DNA of 64,000 nucleotides, taken from Butyricimonas muris. GTDB taxonomy: Bacteria; Bacteroidota; Bacteroidia; Bacteroidales; Marinifilaceae. This document shows, piece after piece, positions 42,484-52,526 of this stretch; the first letter of the stretch is position 1; each line of letters opens with the position of its first letter. Made by a program: the position numbers and the translations under genes. The stretch covers positions 666,228-730,227 of the forward strand of contig NZ_JBKEIT010000001.1 in assembly GCF_046365375.1 (NCBI RefSeq), given 5' to 3'. The notes under the pieces were generated by a model. The model saw nothing but the letters and a program-made list of their open reading frames with translations, was not told the DNA's origin and did no database searches.

Positions 42484-44127
42484 ATGAAAATATATTTACA
42501 AATGATTTTACTGTTTTCCTTGCTGTCGTTGGGCTCATGCAAGGATTGGTTGGACTTGCAACCGGAAGGACAGGCGACGAGTGATGAACTGTTCACCACG
42601 GGCGACGGTTATCGCTCCGTTCTGGCGGGCATCTACCAAGCTATGGCATCCAAGAATTTGTATGGTGTCGAATTGCAATTCGGTATCGTGGATTGTATGT
42701 CGCGTCAATATACATGGAACTGGAATTACAATGAACAGGGACCGGATATGTACAAAATAGCGCGAGAATTTGATTACTACAATTCTTCGTTAAGACCCAC
42801 GATCGATAATATCTGGAAAGACGGGTTTAACGTGGTTGCCAACGCGAATAATTTGATCCAGAATTTGGATGGCGCTTCGCCGGATTTGTTTGCCGGCGGG
42901 GAACCCGAACGCAGGATGATTCTGGGAGAGGCTTATGCCTGTCGTGCTTTGATGCATTTTGATTTGTTGCGTCTTTTTGCCCCGGCTCCCGTTCATGACG
43001 AGGGGGAACAGAGAGTGCCTTACGTGGAGGATTATCCTAATATCCAGCCCAATGGAATAGGGGTGAAGTCTTTCCTTGAAAAGGTAATCCGGGATCTGAA
43101 TACAGCACGCTCTCTGACGATTCAGTTTGACACGACGGCTTTGGGAATGAGTTTGAGTGCCTCGGGGAATGCCCGGTTCTACGGTACTCTGGAATCCAAC
43201 ATGGAAGGACACCAGAATGAAAACACGGTAGACGGTTTCTACATGGGGCGGGGGTATCGTTTGAGTTATTACGCCATATCGGCGTTATTGGCAAGAGTGT
43301 ATCAATACGCGGGTATGCAGGAAGAGGCATTCCGTTTGGCTGATTCCGTTTTGAATTTTAAGGCAACGGGAATGGCAGGCGTTTCTTACGATATGTTCTC
43401 GAAGGATGAGTTCAGGGATTTTCAAGTGGATGATTATGAACAAAAAAAGAATCTGAAAGCCGTATCCAATTTAATTTTTGCCGTTTATAACGAAGAAGCG
43501 TACAACGATTATAGTTTAGGTCGTTTCTTTCAAAAAAGGGCTGACGGGATGAATAAAGGGAGTTGGTTGATGCTCGATTTGGACAACCAGAAGATTTTCC
43601 AGAAGACGGATGGGGGAAGCGATGAGTCTGAAATAGACATCCGTTCCAAATACTTGCTGTTCAAACCGGAGGATAATAGTATATGGGGAAATTATAAAAT
43701 ATCCGCTAAATGGTATTGTAGTGATAATCTGACGATTCGTAAGGCGAATGTCCAAATACTTCCGGTTATCCGAGCCACGGAAATGCGTTATATCATGGCG
43801 GAATATTATGCCCGCGAGCAGCAGTTTGAACAGGCTTACCAGATATTGAACCAGATTCGTCAGAATCGGGCAACGTGGGCGGAGTTCCCGGTAGAAGGAC
43901 AGGAATGGGGAGAATGGAAGACAATGGAGGATTTGCCCGTGGCACAGGATTACGAGACATTCCAGAAAGATTTGATCCGGGATGCCCAGCGGGAATGGAT
44001 ATCCGAGGGACAACTATTCTACTTGTACAAGCGGTTGGGGGCGAAGGTTTATTTCAAGGAGGATGAAATCCGGGAATTGAATAAATCCGAGTATATGCTG
44101 CCTGTCCCGGATAACCAGAGTATGTAA
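42484..44127 (+). CDS. RagB/SusD family nutrient-binding lipoprotein (locus 1)
   Basis: 547 aa. Lipoprotein signal with Cys at about 19 (LSLGSCKDWLDLQPEGQ), placing it on the outer surface above its SusC. The family-typical N-terminus (DWLDLQPEGQATSDELFTTGDGYRSVLAGIY), the RALMHFDLLRLFAPAP motif (TPR-like helix), and the C-terminal REWISEGQLFYLYKRLGAK and MLPVPDNQSM tail are all present. It binds substrate and acts as the lid of the transporter. The ligand is not predictable from the sequence. Confidence 0.94.
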   Translation: MKIYLQMILLFSLLSLGSCKDWLDLQPEGQATSDELFTTGDGYRSVLAGIYQAMASKNLYGVELQFGIVDCMSRQYTWNWNYNEQGPDMYKIAREFDYYNSSLRPTIDNIWKDGFNVVANANNLIQNLDGASPDLFAGGEPERRMILGEAYACRALMHFDLLRLFAPAPVHDEGEQRVPYVEDYPNIQPNGIGVKSFLEKVIRDLNTARSLTIQFDTTALGMSLSASGNARFYGTLESNMEGHQNENTVDGFYMGRGYRLSYYAISALLARVYQYAGMQEEAFRLADSVLNFKATGMAGVSYDMFSKDEFRDFQVDDYEQKKNLKAVSNLIFAVYNEEAYNDYSLGRFFQKRADGMNKGSWLMLDLDNQKIFQKTDGGSDESEIDIRSKYLLFKPEDNSIWGNYKISAKWYCSDNLTIRKANVQILPVIRATEMRYIMAEYYAREQQFEQAYQILNQIRQNRATWAEFPVEGQEWGEWKTMEDLPVAQDYETFQKDLIRDAQREWISEGQLFYLYKRLGAKVYFKEDEIRELNKSEYMLPVPDNQSM

Positions 44128-44146
44128 CCTATAAAATACAAGAGAT

Positions 44147-44899
44147 ATGAAAAAACATGTATTGTTATTGGCTGTCGTTGGAGCTTTTTTGTTCCCGGCG
44201 TGTAATGAACAAGATATAGAACCGTTCGGGGATCGCCATGAAGTTTATTTCCTGAAATATTTCACGGATGAAAAAGCACCCGGAACGGCGAAAGCGGACT
44301 CCACGGACGTGACTTTCTTTTTTGCCAAACCGACGGACGACCACGTGATGGCAGAAGTGATCGTGGTGTTAGCCGGACGTCCTATAACGGAAGATTTACA
44401 TTTCGGGTTGAAGGTCGTGGATGAAATGACCACCGCCAATCCGGATGAATACACGTTGGAAGACGAGTACACGTTTCATGCCCGCTCGCTCCCGGAGAAC
44501 GCGGAAAGGATTCAAGATACCGTTCGGATTCGCATGAATAAAAGCCGGCGATTGGATGATTTGAAAGACGGGGTTCGCCTAGTGTTGGAAATCGTTCCCA
44601 CGGATGAGGTACACGTGGGACAATTCGAACGTTCCCGGGCGGTGATTCATTTGACGAAAGATGCCGTGCGCCCGTTGTGGTGGACTCGAGAAGTGGAAGC
44701 TTATCTTTTGGGGTCTTATTCTTCCTTGAAATACAAGACGTTCCTTGAAAATGTTCCGGGAGCTTATGAACTGGACGGGGCAATGATAGAGAATCATCCG
44801 GATCAAGCATTGAAATTGGTTCGTGCTTTTAAGGCATGGTTGGCGGAAAATCCGGTTTATGACACGGATAATTATGAATGGATGTCTGTAAATGTATAA
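44147..44899 (+). CDS. DUF4843 family lipoprotein (locus 1)
   Basis: 250 aa with a lipoprotein signal (Cys near 19, AFLFPACNEQDIEPFG). The core, HEVYFLKYFTDEKAPG followed by beta-rich segments with DVTFFFAKPTDDHVMAEVIVVLAG and the DYKL-like DLHFGLKVVDE, matches DUF4843, a Bacteroidales family found right after SusD in loci of this type. It is probably a surface-exposed accessory binding protein, function unproven. It lies 19 bp after susD and 18 bp before the PKD-like gene. Confidence 0.82.
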   Translation: MKKHVLLLAVVGAFLFPACNEQDIEPFGDRHEVYFLKYFTDEKAPGTAKADSTDVTFFFAKPTDDHVMAEVIVVLAGRPITEDLHFGLKVVDEMTTANPDEYTLEDEYTFHARSLPENAERIQDTVRIRMNKSRRLDDLKDGVRLVLEIVPTDEVHVGQFERSRAVIHLTKDAVRPLWWTREVEAYLLGSYSSLKYKTFLENVPGAYELDGAMIENHPDQALKLVRAFKAWLAENPVYDTDNYEWMSVNV

Positions 44900-44917
44900 T
44901 GAATAAATGAAAGGATT

Positions 44918-46603
44918 ATGAGACAGGTAAAACAATATATCGTGCTGCTCGTGTTCGGTTTACTCGCGGGATGCTTCGAGGACGAGGGAAATTATTCTTA
45001 CAAGGAGATTAACCCGCCGACATGGTTCGAGGAATTTAACGATGTCAGTCCGAAGAATATATATGGTTATGCGGGAAAAGGAGAGGTGATGGTATTCAAG
45101 GGGAGCAATATGTTTAAATGGGAAGGAGATTCCGCTACCCGGGCGAATGAAGTCCGCTACGAGTGGAAAATCGGTGATGTCGTGATAGGGGATCAACTTG
45201 ATTTCGAAATTCCCACGGACGAATTGGTCGAGAAGATCAACTTGAAGTATTATAGCAATAGTCAAGGAGAATGGGGTACGTTCAATATTATCGAGAAAGA
45301 AACTGGAATTACTTTTCCGGCTAGGTTGTATGTATGGATTTATCCCACTTTTGCCGTGTATGATTGGTATATTCTGTCCGAGGATAACGGGAATTCCAAG
45401 CTTTCCGCCATCCGCCGACGAACCGTGACGGAACTGGGACAGACAACGGCGTCATACGAGTTGAAAGATAATGCTTTCGAGGATATTAACGGGCAAAAAA
45501 TACCGGGAAAACCGATAGATCTGGCAATGGAAACATCTCGTGACGTGAGTCCCAGCGGGGCTTGTGTCATTCTCACAGATCAGGTTGCCTACGAGGTTAA
45601 TCTGCAAAACATGGAGAAAGTAAGTGAGGTGAAAGATCAATTCCTTGACGGAACTCCCGATAACTTCAATATAGCCGATTTAAGAGAAAAAGCCCCTCAA
45701 GAATCTAATGAAGGAGCCTGTACCTTTGTTGCCACGGAAGACGGACGGGTATTCACGAGGATCAAATCTGCTAATTATCTGGGAGGGCAATATCTGACAG
45801 AACCTTACTATATTGATAGCAAGGGATACAAGATAACAAAATTCGGGCATTCCATGTACGGAACTATAATACCTTGTTACGACGAGAAGAACCGGAGGAT
45901 TATAATGGCCACCACTTGGCGCGAAGACGTAAACCACGGAGGAGGAATGGGAGATTATACTTCTGTTTATCGAACTAAGATGACACCTTTGACATCCAAT
46001 TACGGTGTCCCCGTTGACGGTTTCCCTGAAGGGACAGAAGTACTGAAGGTAACAGCCAAAAATCATATCAGTTGGGGATACGGTGGAACAACCCTTCTTT
46101 TCACCGTGTATTACAATGATCCGACTATGGATGGTACTAAGACATTAGTTGGAGATTTTTCATTCAATAATCAAAGTCAGACTGTTACCTCCTTCGGTTT
46201 TGAGCGTTGGTTTTATTTACCGGTAAGATTGGATAAATCTTCCGTGATACTTGTCAGCTGCAATAATAGATACAAATCAGGAAAATATGCTGAAGAAGCC
46301 AAATATCGCGATTTTTACACCGTTGGCAATAAATTATACTACGTGCAACGGGGAAAAGATTACTTTGATAAGACAGTACGTTTCGTGGAGTTTAACGCAA
46401 CATTTAATTCCACGATTACTTCACTGGCTTACGCCTATTATAACTTGGATCAATTGTGGGTAGGGTGTGAAGATGGAAGTATATATGGTTATGATATCAC
46501 AAATATCAATGACCCAAAATTAGTTTGCGAGAAGAAACTCAACGGAAAAATAGTATCCATGAAGCAGATCGGTTGGCACACGAGCAATCATGATTGGTTT
46601 TAA
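44918..46603 (+). CDS. PKD-like family lipoprotein (locus 1)
   Basis: 561 aa. Lipoprotein signal with Cys at about 19 (GLLAGCFEDEGNYSYKEINP); the C-x-E-D-x-G-N-Y-x-Y start is shared with the paralogue at 60506-62101. An N-terminal PKD-like domain (RYEWKIGDVVIGDQLDFEIP) is followed by a beta-propeller-like region with repeated aromatic strands. It is probably on the cell surface with the SusCD complex. It closes the operon; a terminator follows at 46641-46665. Confidence 0.82.
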   Translation: MRQVKQYIVLLVFGLLAGCFEDEGNYSYKEINPPTWFEEFNDVSPKNIYGYAGKGEVMVFKGSNMFKWEGDSATRANEVRYEWKIGDVVIGDQLDFEIPTDELVEKINLKYYSNSQGEWGTFNIIEKETGITFPARLYVWIYPTFAVYDWYILSEDNGNSKLSAIRRRTVTELGQTTASYELKDNAFEDINGQKIPGKPIDLAMETSRDVSPSGACVILTDQVAYEVNLQNMEKVSEVKDQFLDGTPDNFNIADLREKAPQESNEGACTFVATEDGRVFTRIKSANYLGGQYLTEPYYIDSKGYKITKFGHSMYGTIIPCYDEKNRRIIMATTWREDVNHGGGMGDYTSVYRTKMTPLTSNYGVPVDGFPEGTEVLKVTAKNHISWGYGGTTLLFTVYYNDPTMDGTKTLVGDFSFNNQSQTVTSFGFERWFYLPVRLDKSSVILVSCNNRYKSGKYAEEAKYRDFYTVGNKLYYVQRGKDYFDKTVRFVEFNATFNSTITSLAYAYYNLDQLWVGCEDGSIYGYDITNINDPKLVCEKKLNGKIVSMKQIGWHTSNHDWF

Positions 46604-46640
46604 TGTCGTGCCATAGATGCGTTTGTTAATTATCTTGGTG

Positions 46641-46665
46641 GAGGAGGCTTTTTGAAAGTCTCCTC
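46641..46665 (+). terminator. Terminator of SusC locus 1
   Basis: GAGGAGGCTTT-ttg-AAAGTCTCCTC (one G-T pair) followed by TTTTA, 38 bp after the PKD-like gene. Confidence 0.82.
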
Positions 46666-46680
46666 TTTTAGGTAAAAGAA

Positions 46681-46704
46681 AAAGGATCGAGAAATCGATC
46701 CTTT
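46681..46704 (-). terminator. Terminator of the second initiator tRNA
   Basis: AAAGGATCGA-gaaa-TCGATCCTTT; on the minus strand it is followed by a T-rich run. It lies 6 bp after the tRNA. Confidence 0.82.
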
Positions 46705-46710
46705 ATTTTG

Positions 46711-46783
<73 letters not shown>

Positions 46784-46816
46784 ATGTTAGTCAAAACTAT
46801 TACCGTTTTGCGTGTG

Positions 46817-46847
46817 CAAAGATAGTATGTTTTTATTATACATGCAA
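46817..46847 (-). promoter_or_regulatory. Promoter of the second initiator tRNA gene
   Basis: On the minus strand: TTG (46847-46845), 20 nt, TATCTTTG (46824-46817). The -7 box and the bases after it (GCAC-CGCAAAAC) are nearly the same as for the first tRNA copy. Confidence 0.7.
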
Positions 46848-46903
46848 GAGTTTCTGCTTTTTTTTAGAATAAATAAAATTAAAAGGGAGGAATGAGGTAT
46901 AAA

Positions 46904-46931
46904 AAAAGGAATAGTTAGAACTATTCCTTTT
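46904..46931 (-). terminator. Terminator of the transketolase gene
   Basis: AAAAGGAATAGTT-ag-AACTATTCCTTTT; on the minus strand followed by TTTTTATAC. 20 bp after the stop. Confidence 0.85.
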
Positions 46932-46951
46932 GATATTGAGAGGGTTGTGGG

Positions 46952-48982
46952 TTATTTGCCCAACATTTCGCAAATCTCGTTGAACACGTGTTCACCCGTA
47001 AACCCGAATTTCTCGTCGAGTACTTTCGCGGGTGCGGAATACCCGAAGTGATTTACACCGTGGATACGACCGTTGCAACCGATCAATCCTTCCAGTGTAA
47101 CGGATAATCCTGCTGTCAAGCCGAATTTAGGTTTGTCAGCGGGGATTACTTGTTCTTGGTACGATTTATCCTGATGACGGAACAATCCTTCCGAAATCAC
47201 GGATACGACACGTGAAGTAATACCCTTGCGCTCTTGGAGTAGTTTTGCTCCCTCGACCAAAGTAGAAACTTCAGAACCGGAAGCGATTAGTACCACGTCG
47301 GGGTTCTCGGCAGTCGCACATACCACGTAAGCACCTTTCTCGGCTTGTAAAGCCTCATCGTAACGGTCTTTCCCCGGGAGATCGGTAATATTCTGACGGG
47401 AAAGAATCAACGCGGTAGGAGTGGAGGTGTTTTCCATGGCCATTTTCCATGCAACAGAGGTTTCGGCAGCGTCAGCCGGGCGTAATGCCAACAAACTCAT
47501 TTTACCGGAATGGTTATCCATTTTCTCCATCAAGCGCAATTGTGCTTCATGCTCTATCGGTTGATGTGTCGGTCCGTCTTCTCCCACGCGGAAGGCATCG
47601 TGCGACCACACGTATTTTACCGGTAATTCCATTAACGCGGCAAGACGTACTGCCGGTTTCATGTAATCGGAGAACACGAAGAAAGTTCCGCAAGCCACGT
47701 GTATCCCGCCGTGGAGGGCGATACCGTTGCAAATAACAGCCATCGTCAACTCGGCAACACCTGCTTGTAAGAAGGCTCCGCTGAAATCACCTTTCACGAG
47801 GTCACGTGCACCACCCTTGATAAACCCGTCCGTCTTGTCCGAGTTGCTTAAGTCGGCAGATGATACAATCATGTTTTCCACCTGTTGAGCCAATGCTACC
47901 AGTACATCTGCTGATGCGGCACGAGTGGCGATATTGGGTTTGTGTTGAATAGCCTTGTAATCAATCTCGGGAGCCGCACCGGATAAGAATTTATGCAATT
48001 TAGCTGCCAGTTCCGGGTTTGCTTTTTCCCATGCTGCTTGTTCCGCTTTCTTTGCTTTCGCGTAAGCCCGTTTCTCGTCAAGTACTTTCGCGTAGAACTC
48101 GGCTACTTCTGGGAATATCACGAATGGATTTTGAGGATCACCGCCCAAGTTCTCGATTGTCTTTTCGATAGAAGCTCCCGCACCCGTTAAAGGTTGCCCG
48201 TGAGTGGATACTTTATCGGAGAAATCTTCCCCGTTAGGTCCCATGGCGCCTTTACCCATTAAGGTTTTACCGATAATCAGCGTGGGACGCTCTTTTTCTT
48301 CATTAGCGGCTTTCAGTGCGGCTATAATTTCCCCGGCGTTGTTCCCGTTAATCGTGAGCACGTTCCAGCCCCAAGCCTTGTATTTGGCGGCAGTATCCTC
48401 GCAAGTCACTTCGTTCACGCGGGTGGATAATTGTACCTCGTTGGCATCGTAGAACATGACCAAGTTGGACAATCCTAGCGTTCCGGCAATACGTCCGGCA
48501 CCTTGAGATATCTCCTCTTGGATACCCCCGTCGGAGATAAACGCGTAAGTCTTGTGAGCCATCCATTCCCCGAAACGGGCAACCAGAAAACGCTCTGCAA
48601 TAGCGGCACCTACAGCCATGGCATGACCTTGACCGAGAGGTCCGGAAGTATTCTCCACGCCTCGTTTGTGATCCACTTCCGGGTGACCGGGAGTCACGCT
48701 GCCCCATTGACGGAAGTTTTTCAAATCTTCCATGCTGTACGTGCCGATCAGGCTTAACATGGAATACAACATCGGCGACATATGTCCCGGGTCAAGGAAG
48801 AACCTGTCACGGTTTGCCCATGTCATATCATCCGGGTCGAAGTTTAAGAATTGAGAATACAACACGTTAATGTAATCAGCACCACCCATGGCTCCGCCCG
48901 GGTGACCCGATTTAGCTTTTTCAACCATAGAAGCTGAAAGAACGCGGATATTGTCCGCTGCTCGATTAAGGATTTTCTCCAT
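46952..48982 (-). CDS. tkt: Transketolase
   Basis: Thiamine-diphosphate enzyme that moves two-carbon units between sugar phosphates in the non-oxidative pentose phosphate pathway. 676 aa from ATG 48982 (MEKILNRAADNIRVLSASM); the frame runs 27 codons further upstream, but that part is not conserved-looking. Motifs: KSGHPGGAMGGADY, GPLGQGHAMAVGAAIAER, the ThDP site AFISDGGIQEEISQGAGRIAG, NEVQLSTRV, then in the pyrimidine domain VWSHDAFRVGEDGPTHQPIEHEAQL with the catalytic Glu region, and LILSRQNI. The C-terminal domain ends HVFNEICEMLGK. Single gene with its own terminator. Confidence 0.96.
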   Translation of the reverse strand: MEKILNRAADNIRVLSASMVEKAKSGHPGGAMGGADYINVLYSQFLNFDPDDMTWANRDRFFLDPGHMSPMLYSMLSLIGTYSMEDLKNFRQWGSVTPGHPEVDHKRGVENTSGPLGQGHAMAVGAAIAERFLVARFGEWMAHKTYAFISDGGIQEEISQGAGRIAGTLGLSNLVMFYDANEVQLSTRVNEVTCEDTAAKYKAWGWNVLTINGNNAGEIIAALKAANEEKERPTLIIGKTLMGKGAMGPNGEDFSDKVSTHGQPLTGAGASIEKTIENLGGDPQNPFVIFPEVAEFYAKVLDEKRAYAKAKKAEQAAWEKANPELAAKLHKFLSGAAPEIDYKAIQHKPNIATRAASADVLVALAQQVENMIVSSADLSNSDKTDGFIKGGARDLVKGDFSGAFLQAGVAELTMAVICNGIALHGGIHVACGTFFVFSDYMKPAVRLAALMELPVKYVWSHDAFRVGEDGPTHQPIEHEAQLRLMEKMDNHSGKMSLLALRPADAAETSVAWKMAMENTSTPTALILSRQNITDLPGKDRYDEALQAEKGAYVVCATAENPDVVLIASGSEVSTLVEGAKLLQERKGITSRVVSVISEGLFRHQDKSYQEQVIPADKPKFGLTAGLSVTLEGLIGCNGRIHGVNHFGYSAPAKVLDEKFGFTGEHVFNEICEMLGK

Positions 48983-49057
48983 GCCTGTATTTTTTTGATG
49001 ATAATTTTTAATTTTCGGCAAAGGTATGTTTTTCACTTGGGAATTCAAAGTCTTATA

Positions 49058-49186
49058 GTTCATAAAGTTTGTAAGGTTTAAAAGGTTTATAGATCCCCGC
49101 GGGACGCTTTGTCTACGTCAGCTTTTTTTGCCGATAAAATCACCCGTAATTCTTATAACTTTATGAACCTTATAAACTTTATGAAC
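49058..49186. repeat. Imperfect inverted repeat between transketolase and the CYTH gene
   Basis: GTTCATAAAGTTTGTAAGG... (49058-49092) pairs imperfectly over about 35 bp with ...CCTTATAAACTTTATGAAC (49152-49186). Each arm contains repeats of TTCATAAAGTTTATAAGG. The right arm covers the last codons of the CYTH gene, so this may also end that transcript. Confidence 0.6.
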
Positions 49187-49661
49187 CTAACGTATTCCAC
49201 TTCGTGTAAGGATTTTTGCTCAACATGGCATTGTAATATCTTTCGTCACCGGTAACTTCTTTGCCTAACCACGCGGGGCGTTCGAAATGCTCGCTTTCTT
49301 TTGCCAGTTCAATTTCCGCGAGTACCAATCCGGCGTTTGCCCCGTGAAATTCATCGACTTCGAAAAGATGATTCCCGTGGGGAACGAGATAGCGGGTTTT
49401 GTCGATGATTCCCGGTTCACAAAGTTGCAATAATTCTTTTGCTTCTTCCGCGGGGATTTCCTTTTCCCACTCGTATCGGCTGGCTCCGGATTCATTTCCG
49501 GCGCCTTTGACGGTAAGGTATCCTTTATCCCCCTTGAGCCTGACACGTACGGTACGCTCCGGAACCGAGGAGAGATACCCTTGCGTGATTCGGGTAGATT
49601 TTGACGCGTCGGTCTTGTAATCTCCTTTTACCAGAAACTTGCGTTCTATTTCTAATCCCAT
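49179..49661 (-). CDS. CYTH domain protein (adenylate cyclase/triphosphate tunnel family)
   Basis: 160 aa from ATG 49661 (MGLEIERKFLVKG); ATG 49670 is three codons upstream. The ExExK signature is GLEIERKF, followed by TRITQGYLS, VRVRLKGDKGYLTVKG and RYEWEKEIP, the charged strands that line the tunnel of CYTH enzymes. Bacterial members hydrolyse inorganic triphosphate or act as adenylate cyclase; short members of this kind are more often triphosphatases. The last codons lie within an inverted repeat (49152-49186). The S9 peptidase gene ends 65 bp upstream, with a terminator between. Confidence 0.88.
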   Translation of the reverse strand: MGLEIERKFLVKGDYKTDASKSTRITQGYLSSVPERTVRVRLKGDKGYLTVKGAGNESGASRYEWEKEIPAEEAKELLQLCEPGIIDKTRYLVPHGNHLFEVDEFHGANAGLVLAEIELAKESEHFERPAWLGKEVTGDERYYNAMLSKNPYTKWNTLGS

Positions 49662-49683
49662 TTTATTCATTATTTAATAGAAA

Positions 49684-49718
49684 GATTCGGTGATTGCCAA
49701 ATCGATAATCACCGAATC
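49684..49718 (-). terminator. Terminator of the S9 peptidase gene
   Basis: GATTCGGTGATT-N11-AATCACCGAATC, a perfect 12-bp stem 8 bp after the stop codon. Confidence 0.75.
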
Positions 49719-49725
49719 ACGGAAT

Positions 49726-52275
49726 TTATAAATTCTTATCCTTGTACATGTTTTCCCACCATGCGGGTTCGCCTTTCAGGTATTTGGCGAAATACGCCAT
49801 GATAGTGTTACCCCAGATGATGCGTTGGTTGTAGTCTACCACGGCATGGTCGGCGTTTTTGATTAGCACCAACTCGGCATCTTTGCCCAAGAGTTTCAAT
49901 GCCGTGTAGAACTGGATACTTTCGCCCGTGGGTACATTCACGTCGGCAGTACCGTGTAATAACAGGATAGGGGTATTTACTTTGTCCGCGTTGAACAGGG
50001 GGCTTTGGTCCACGTAGATATCCTTGCGGTTCCACGGGAAGGAATGTCCCGATGCATTTGTGCTGTAACTGTATCCCCAGTATCCTTCACCCCAGTAACT
50101 TGACACGGATGAAATGCCGGCGTGAGAGATGGCACAGGCGAAGATATCCGTGCGGGTCTGCAAATACATGGTCGTGAAACCACCGTAGGAAGCACCCATG
50201 CATCCGACCCGCTTGGAGTCCACGAAAGGATGTGCTTTCATGAAAGCTTTGGTGCAGGCGATGATTTCGTCAGCCGTGGTTTTACCCCAGTTGTTCTGGT
50301 GGCGCGCGGAAAATTCTTGCCCGAATCCGGTACTACCAGAGGGTTGCATCACGTAAACAACATAGCCATTCGCCGCGTACAGGTTGAAAGGCCATCTTCC
50401 GCCGAAAGTTCTTTCCACGGGGGATGTACCACCGTAATAATATACAATCATCGGGTATTTCTTGTTCGGGTCAAAATCGGCAGGCAGGTAGTAACGGCCG
50501 TCAATAGTGGTACCTTTCTTGTAGACGTAATCCCAGTCTTTCACTTGCCCGAATTCAATATTCTTGTATTGCTCGCCTTGCGGGTTAGCCCATTCCCGTG
50601 CTTTCAGGTCTGTCAGGTTCAGCGTGTAAACCCGTGTCGGGTAACTCGCGTCGGAAGCGGTATATACCCCGGTATTGCCGTCTTCTGCCAGACTGATTCT
50701 TTGCACGAGGTCACCCGGGCAATTTATTTTCGTTATCTTGCCGTCTTGCCCGTGGCGGAACAGGTGGATGTAGTCCGTGTCCTCGGCAACGATGTAAATA
50801 TTACCGTCCTTGTGCCAAACGTAATTTGTCACGTTCGGGTTGAAATCTCTCGTGATAGGGGTTACCTCTTTGGTCTTCAAGTCGTAAATGAACAATTGGG
50901 TATCGTACCCGTTGACCATTTGTCCTTTGGCGATATTCACGCCGAGTTTGCCGAAAGCGTCGGCAGAACCACTGATTAACAATCGGGAATCGTCCGGCGA
51001 GAATGAACATTGTATATCTTGCAAACGGTTTTCCCAAAGCGTGTCCACCTCGAAAGTGCGGGCATTCAGCATGTACACGGATTGTTTCCGGTAGGGATAC
51101 TCGTTGTAGTCCGGTCTGCTCGTGCCAATCAGGATATAATTCCCGTCATGGCTGATATCCATCATAGAGGTCGTTTGGTTACCCCAAGTCACGCGGGTGT
51201 GTATACCCGTGCCGAGGTCATATTTGCACAGGAAATAACGGTTACGGTAGTATGCCTGTCTATCCTCGATACCGTCTAATTTACGCAATTCCCACTCTTT
51301 TTCCGTGTAGTTTTCGGTTTTGTAATATACCAGATAGCTACGGTCGGGCGACCAGTTGTAGGAACTGATATTCCGGTCCGCCTTGAACAGGCGTTTTTGT
51401 TCACGGGATTCGATATCGTAAGTATAGAGGGAATTACCGTTTCCTTCTTTCAACAGGAACGAGAGTTTGTCCTGTCCGGGAATCCAAGTCAGCGAGGATG
51501 CGTCATTCCCGTAGAACGAGTACACGACTTCCTTGTCGGCAAGGCGGTACACGTTCGTCATGCGACTGTTTTTACCGTTGATGATATCGTTTTCCGACAT
51601 CAGGAGATATTTCCCGCTGGGAGAAATTTGAATTCTCTCTACCCGTTTCCCGTTCAGCACGTCCAAGATATTTTTACCTCTTTTCGGGGAAAGGGTAAAA
51701 TGAACCGGGGCTTCCGAGAAAGCGGCGTCGGCGGTGTAGCTGGCAGAGAAGAGTTTATCGTTATTGCCGGTAGCGAGGCTTTTCACGATGATGACGTGCT
51801 TGCCCGGAACCCATTCAAGGGAACAATCCCGTTTCGCGGCTTCCGTGCCGTTGTGTCCCGTGTAAGTGATTTTCTTCACCCCGTCGACATACACTTCGGC
51901 ATCCCCGTGGAAATTGAATTCCAGTTTCCCGCTCATCCATTGTGTGTTGGCGGCATAAACGGCACTCACGACGATTGCCGGGGTATTGCCCGTGTACCCG
52001 GAAGTTACCACGCCTTCGTTCACCGCGGCTTCTTGCCATACCAACGAGTGGAATTGCAATTCCCGCAAGTCGGCTTCCGGCGTGAAATTCTCGATATTAA
52101 ACACGGATGATGTCAATAATTGTGACGACGTGAATGTCTTGCCTTCCACGTTCTTCACGCTCCCGAATGCAGGCATCTCCACGGGAACGGGCGGGAGAGC
52201 CAGCCATTCCCCGATAGTCTGCGCCTGCAAACGGAACGAGCAGACTATCATGAACAAAAAGATTAATTTTCTCAT
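49726..52275 (-). CDS. S9 family peptidase (dipeptidyl peptidase IV/prolyl oligopeptidase-like), exported
   Basis: 849 aa. Signal peptide MRKLIFLFMIVCSFRLQAQ. The N-terminal and middle part is a beta-propeller-like region (GKYLLMSEND, YNWSPDRSYLVYY, FSPDDSRLLISG). The C-terminal alpha/beta-hydrolase domain carries the catalytic Ser in GASYGG (S696), Asp in HGTADVNVP (D778) and His in NADHAVVDY (H810). It should cleave short peptides in the periplasm or at the surface, and so would supply peptides as nutrients. A -7-like box (TACTTTTG, minus strand 52317-52310) lies upstream. Confidence 0.9.
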   Translation of the reverse strand: MRKLIFLFMIVCSFRLQAQTIGEWLALPPVPVEMPAFGSVKNVEGKTFTSSQLLTSSVFNIENFTPEADLRELQFHSLVWQEAAVNEGVVTSGYTGNTPAIVVSAVYAANTQWMSGKLEFNFHGDAEVYVDGVKKITYTGHNGTEAAKRDCSLEWVPGKHVIIVKSLATGNNDKLFSASYTADAAFSEAPVHFTLSPKRGKNILDVLNGKRVERIQISPSGKYLLMSENDIINGKNSRMTNVYRLADKEVVYSFYGNDASSLTWIPGQDKLSFLLKEGNGNSLYTYDIESREQKRLFKADRNISSYNWSPDRSYLVYYKTENYTEKEWELRKLDGIEDRQAYYRNRYFLCKYDLGTGIHTRVTWGNQTTSMMDISHDGNYILIGTSRPDYNEYPYRKQSVYMLNARTFEVDTLWENRLQDIQCSFSPDDSRLLISGSADAFGKLGVNIAKGQMVNGYDTQLFIYDLKTKEVTPITRDFNPNVTNYVWHKDGNIYIVAEDTDYIHLFRHGQDGKITKINCPGDLVQRISLAEDGNTGVYTASDASYPTRVYTLNLTDLKAREWANPQGEQYKNIEFGQVKDWDYVYKKGTTIDGRYYLPADFDPNKKYPMIVYYYGGTSPVERTFGGRWPFNLYAANGYVVYVMQPSGSTGFGQEFSARHQNNWGKTTADEIIACTKAFMKAHPFVDSKRVGCMGASYGGFTTMYLQTRTDIFACAISHAGISSVSSYWGEGYWGYSYSTNASGHSFPWNRKDIYVDQSPLFNADKVNTPILLLHGTADVNVPTGESIQFYTALKLLGKDAELVLIKNADHAVVDYNQRIIWGNTIMAYFAKYLKGEPAWWENMYKDKNL

Positions 52276-52526
52276 TTTATCGTATTTGGTTATTTTGAAC
52301 TCGTTCGTGCAAAAGTATGGAATAGATTTTAAATATTAGATTTATGATTCCAGATTTATGATTTTCATCGCGTGAATCATCAAAATAGGATACATGGGCG
52401 ATAATATCCCTTGATTATCAACGGACACATCCCTATGCTCCCGTGTTCACTGTCGATTGATTGTTTAAAGGTACAGGAGAAAAGGGGATTGTGGAGGTTA
52501 AATTTACTTATACTTCGTTAAAACGT

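Noticed and set aside
50122..50979. 285-aa plus-strand frame opposite the S9 peptidase.
   Set aside because: Shadow frame; the minus strand encodes the catalytic triad and propeller.
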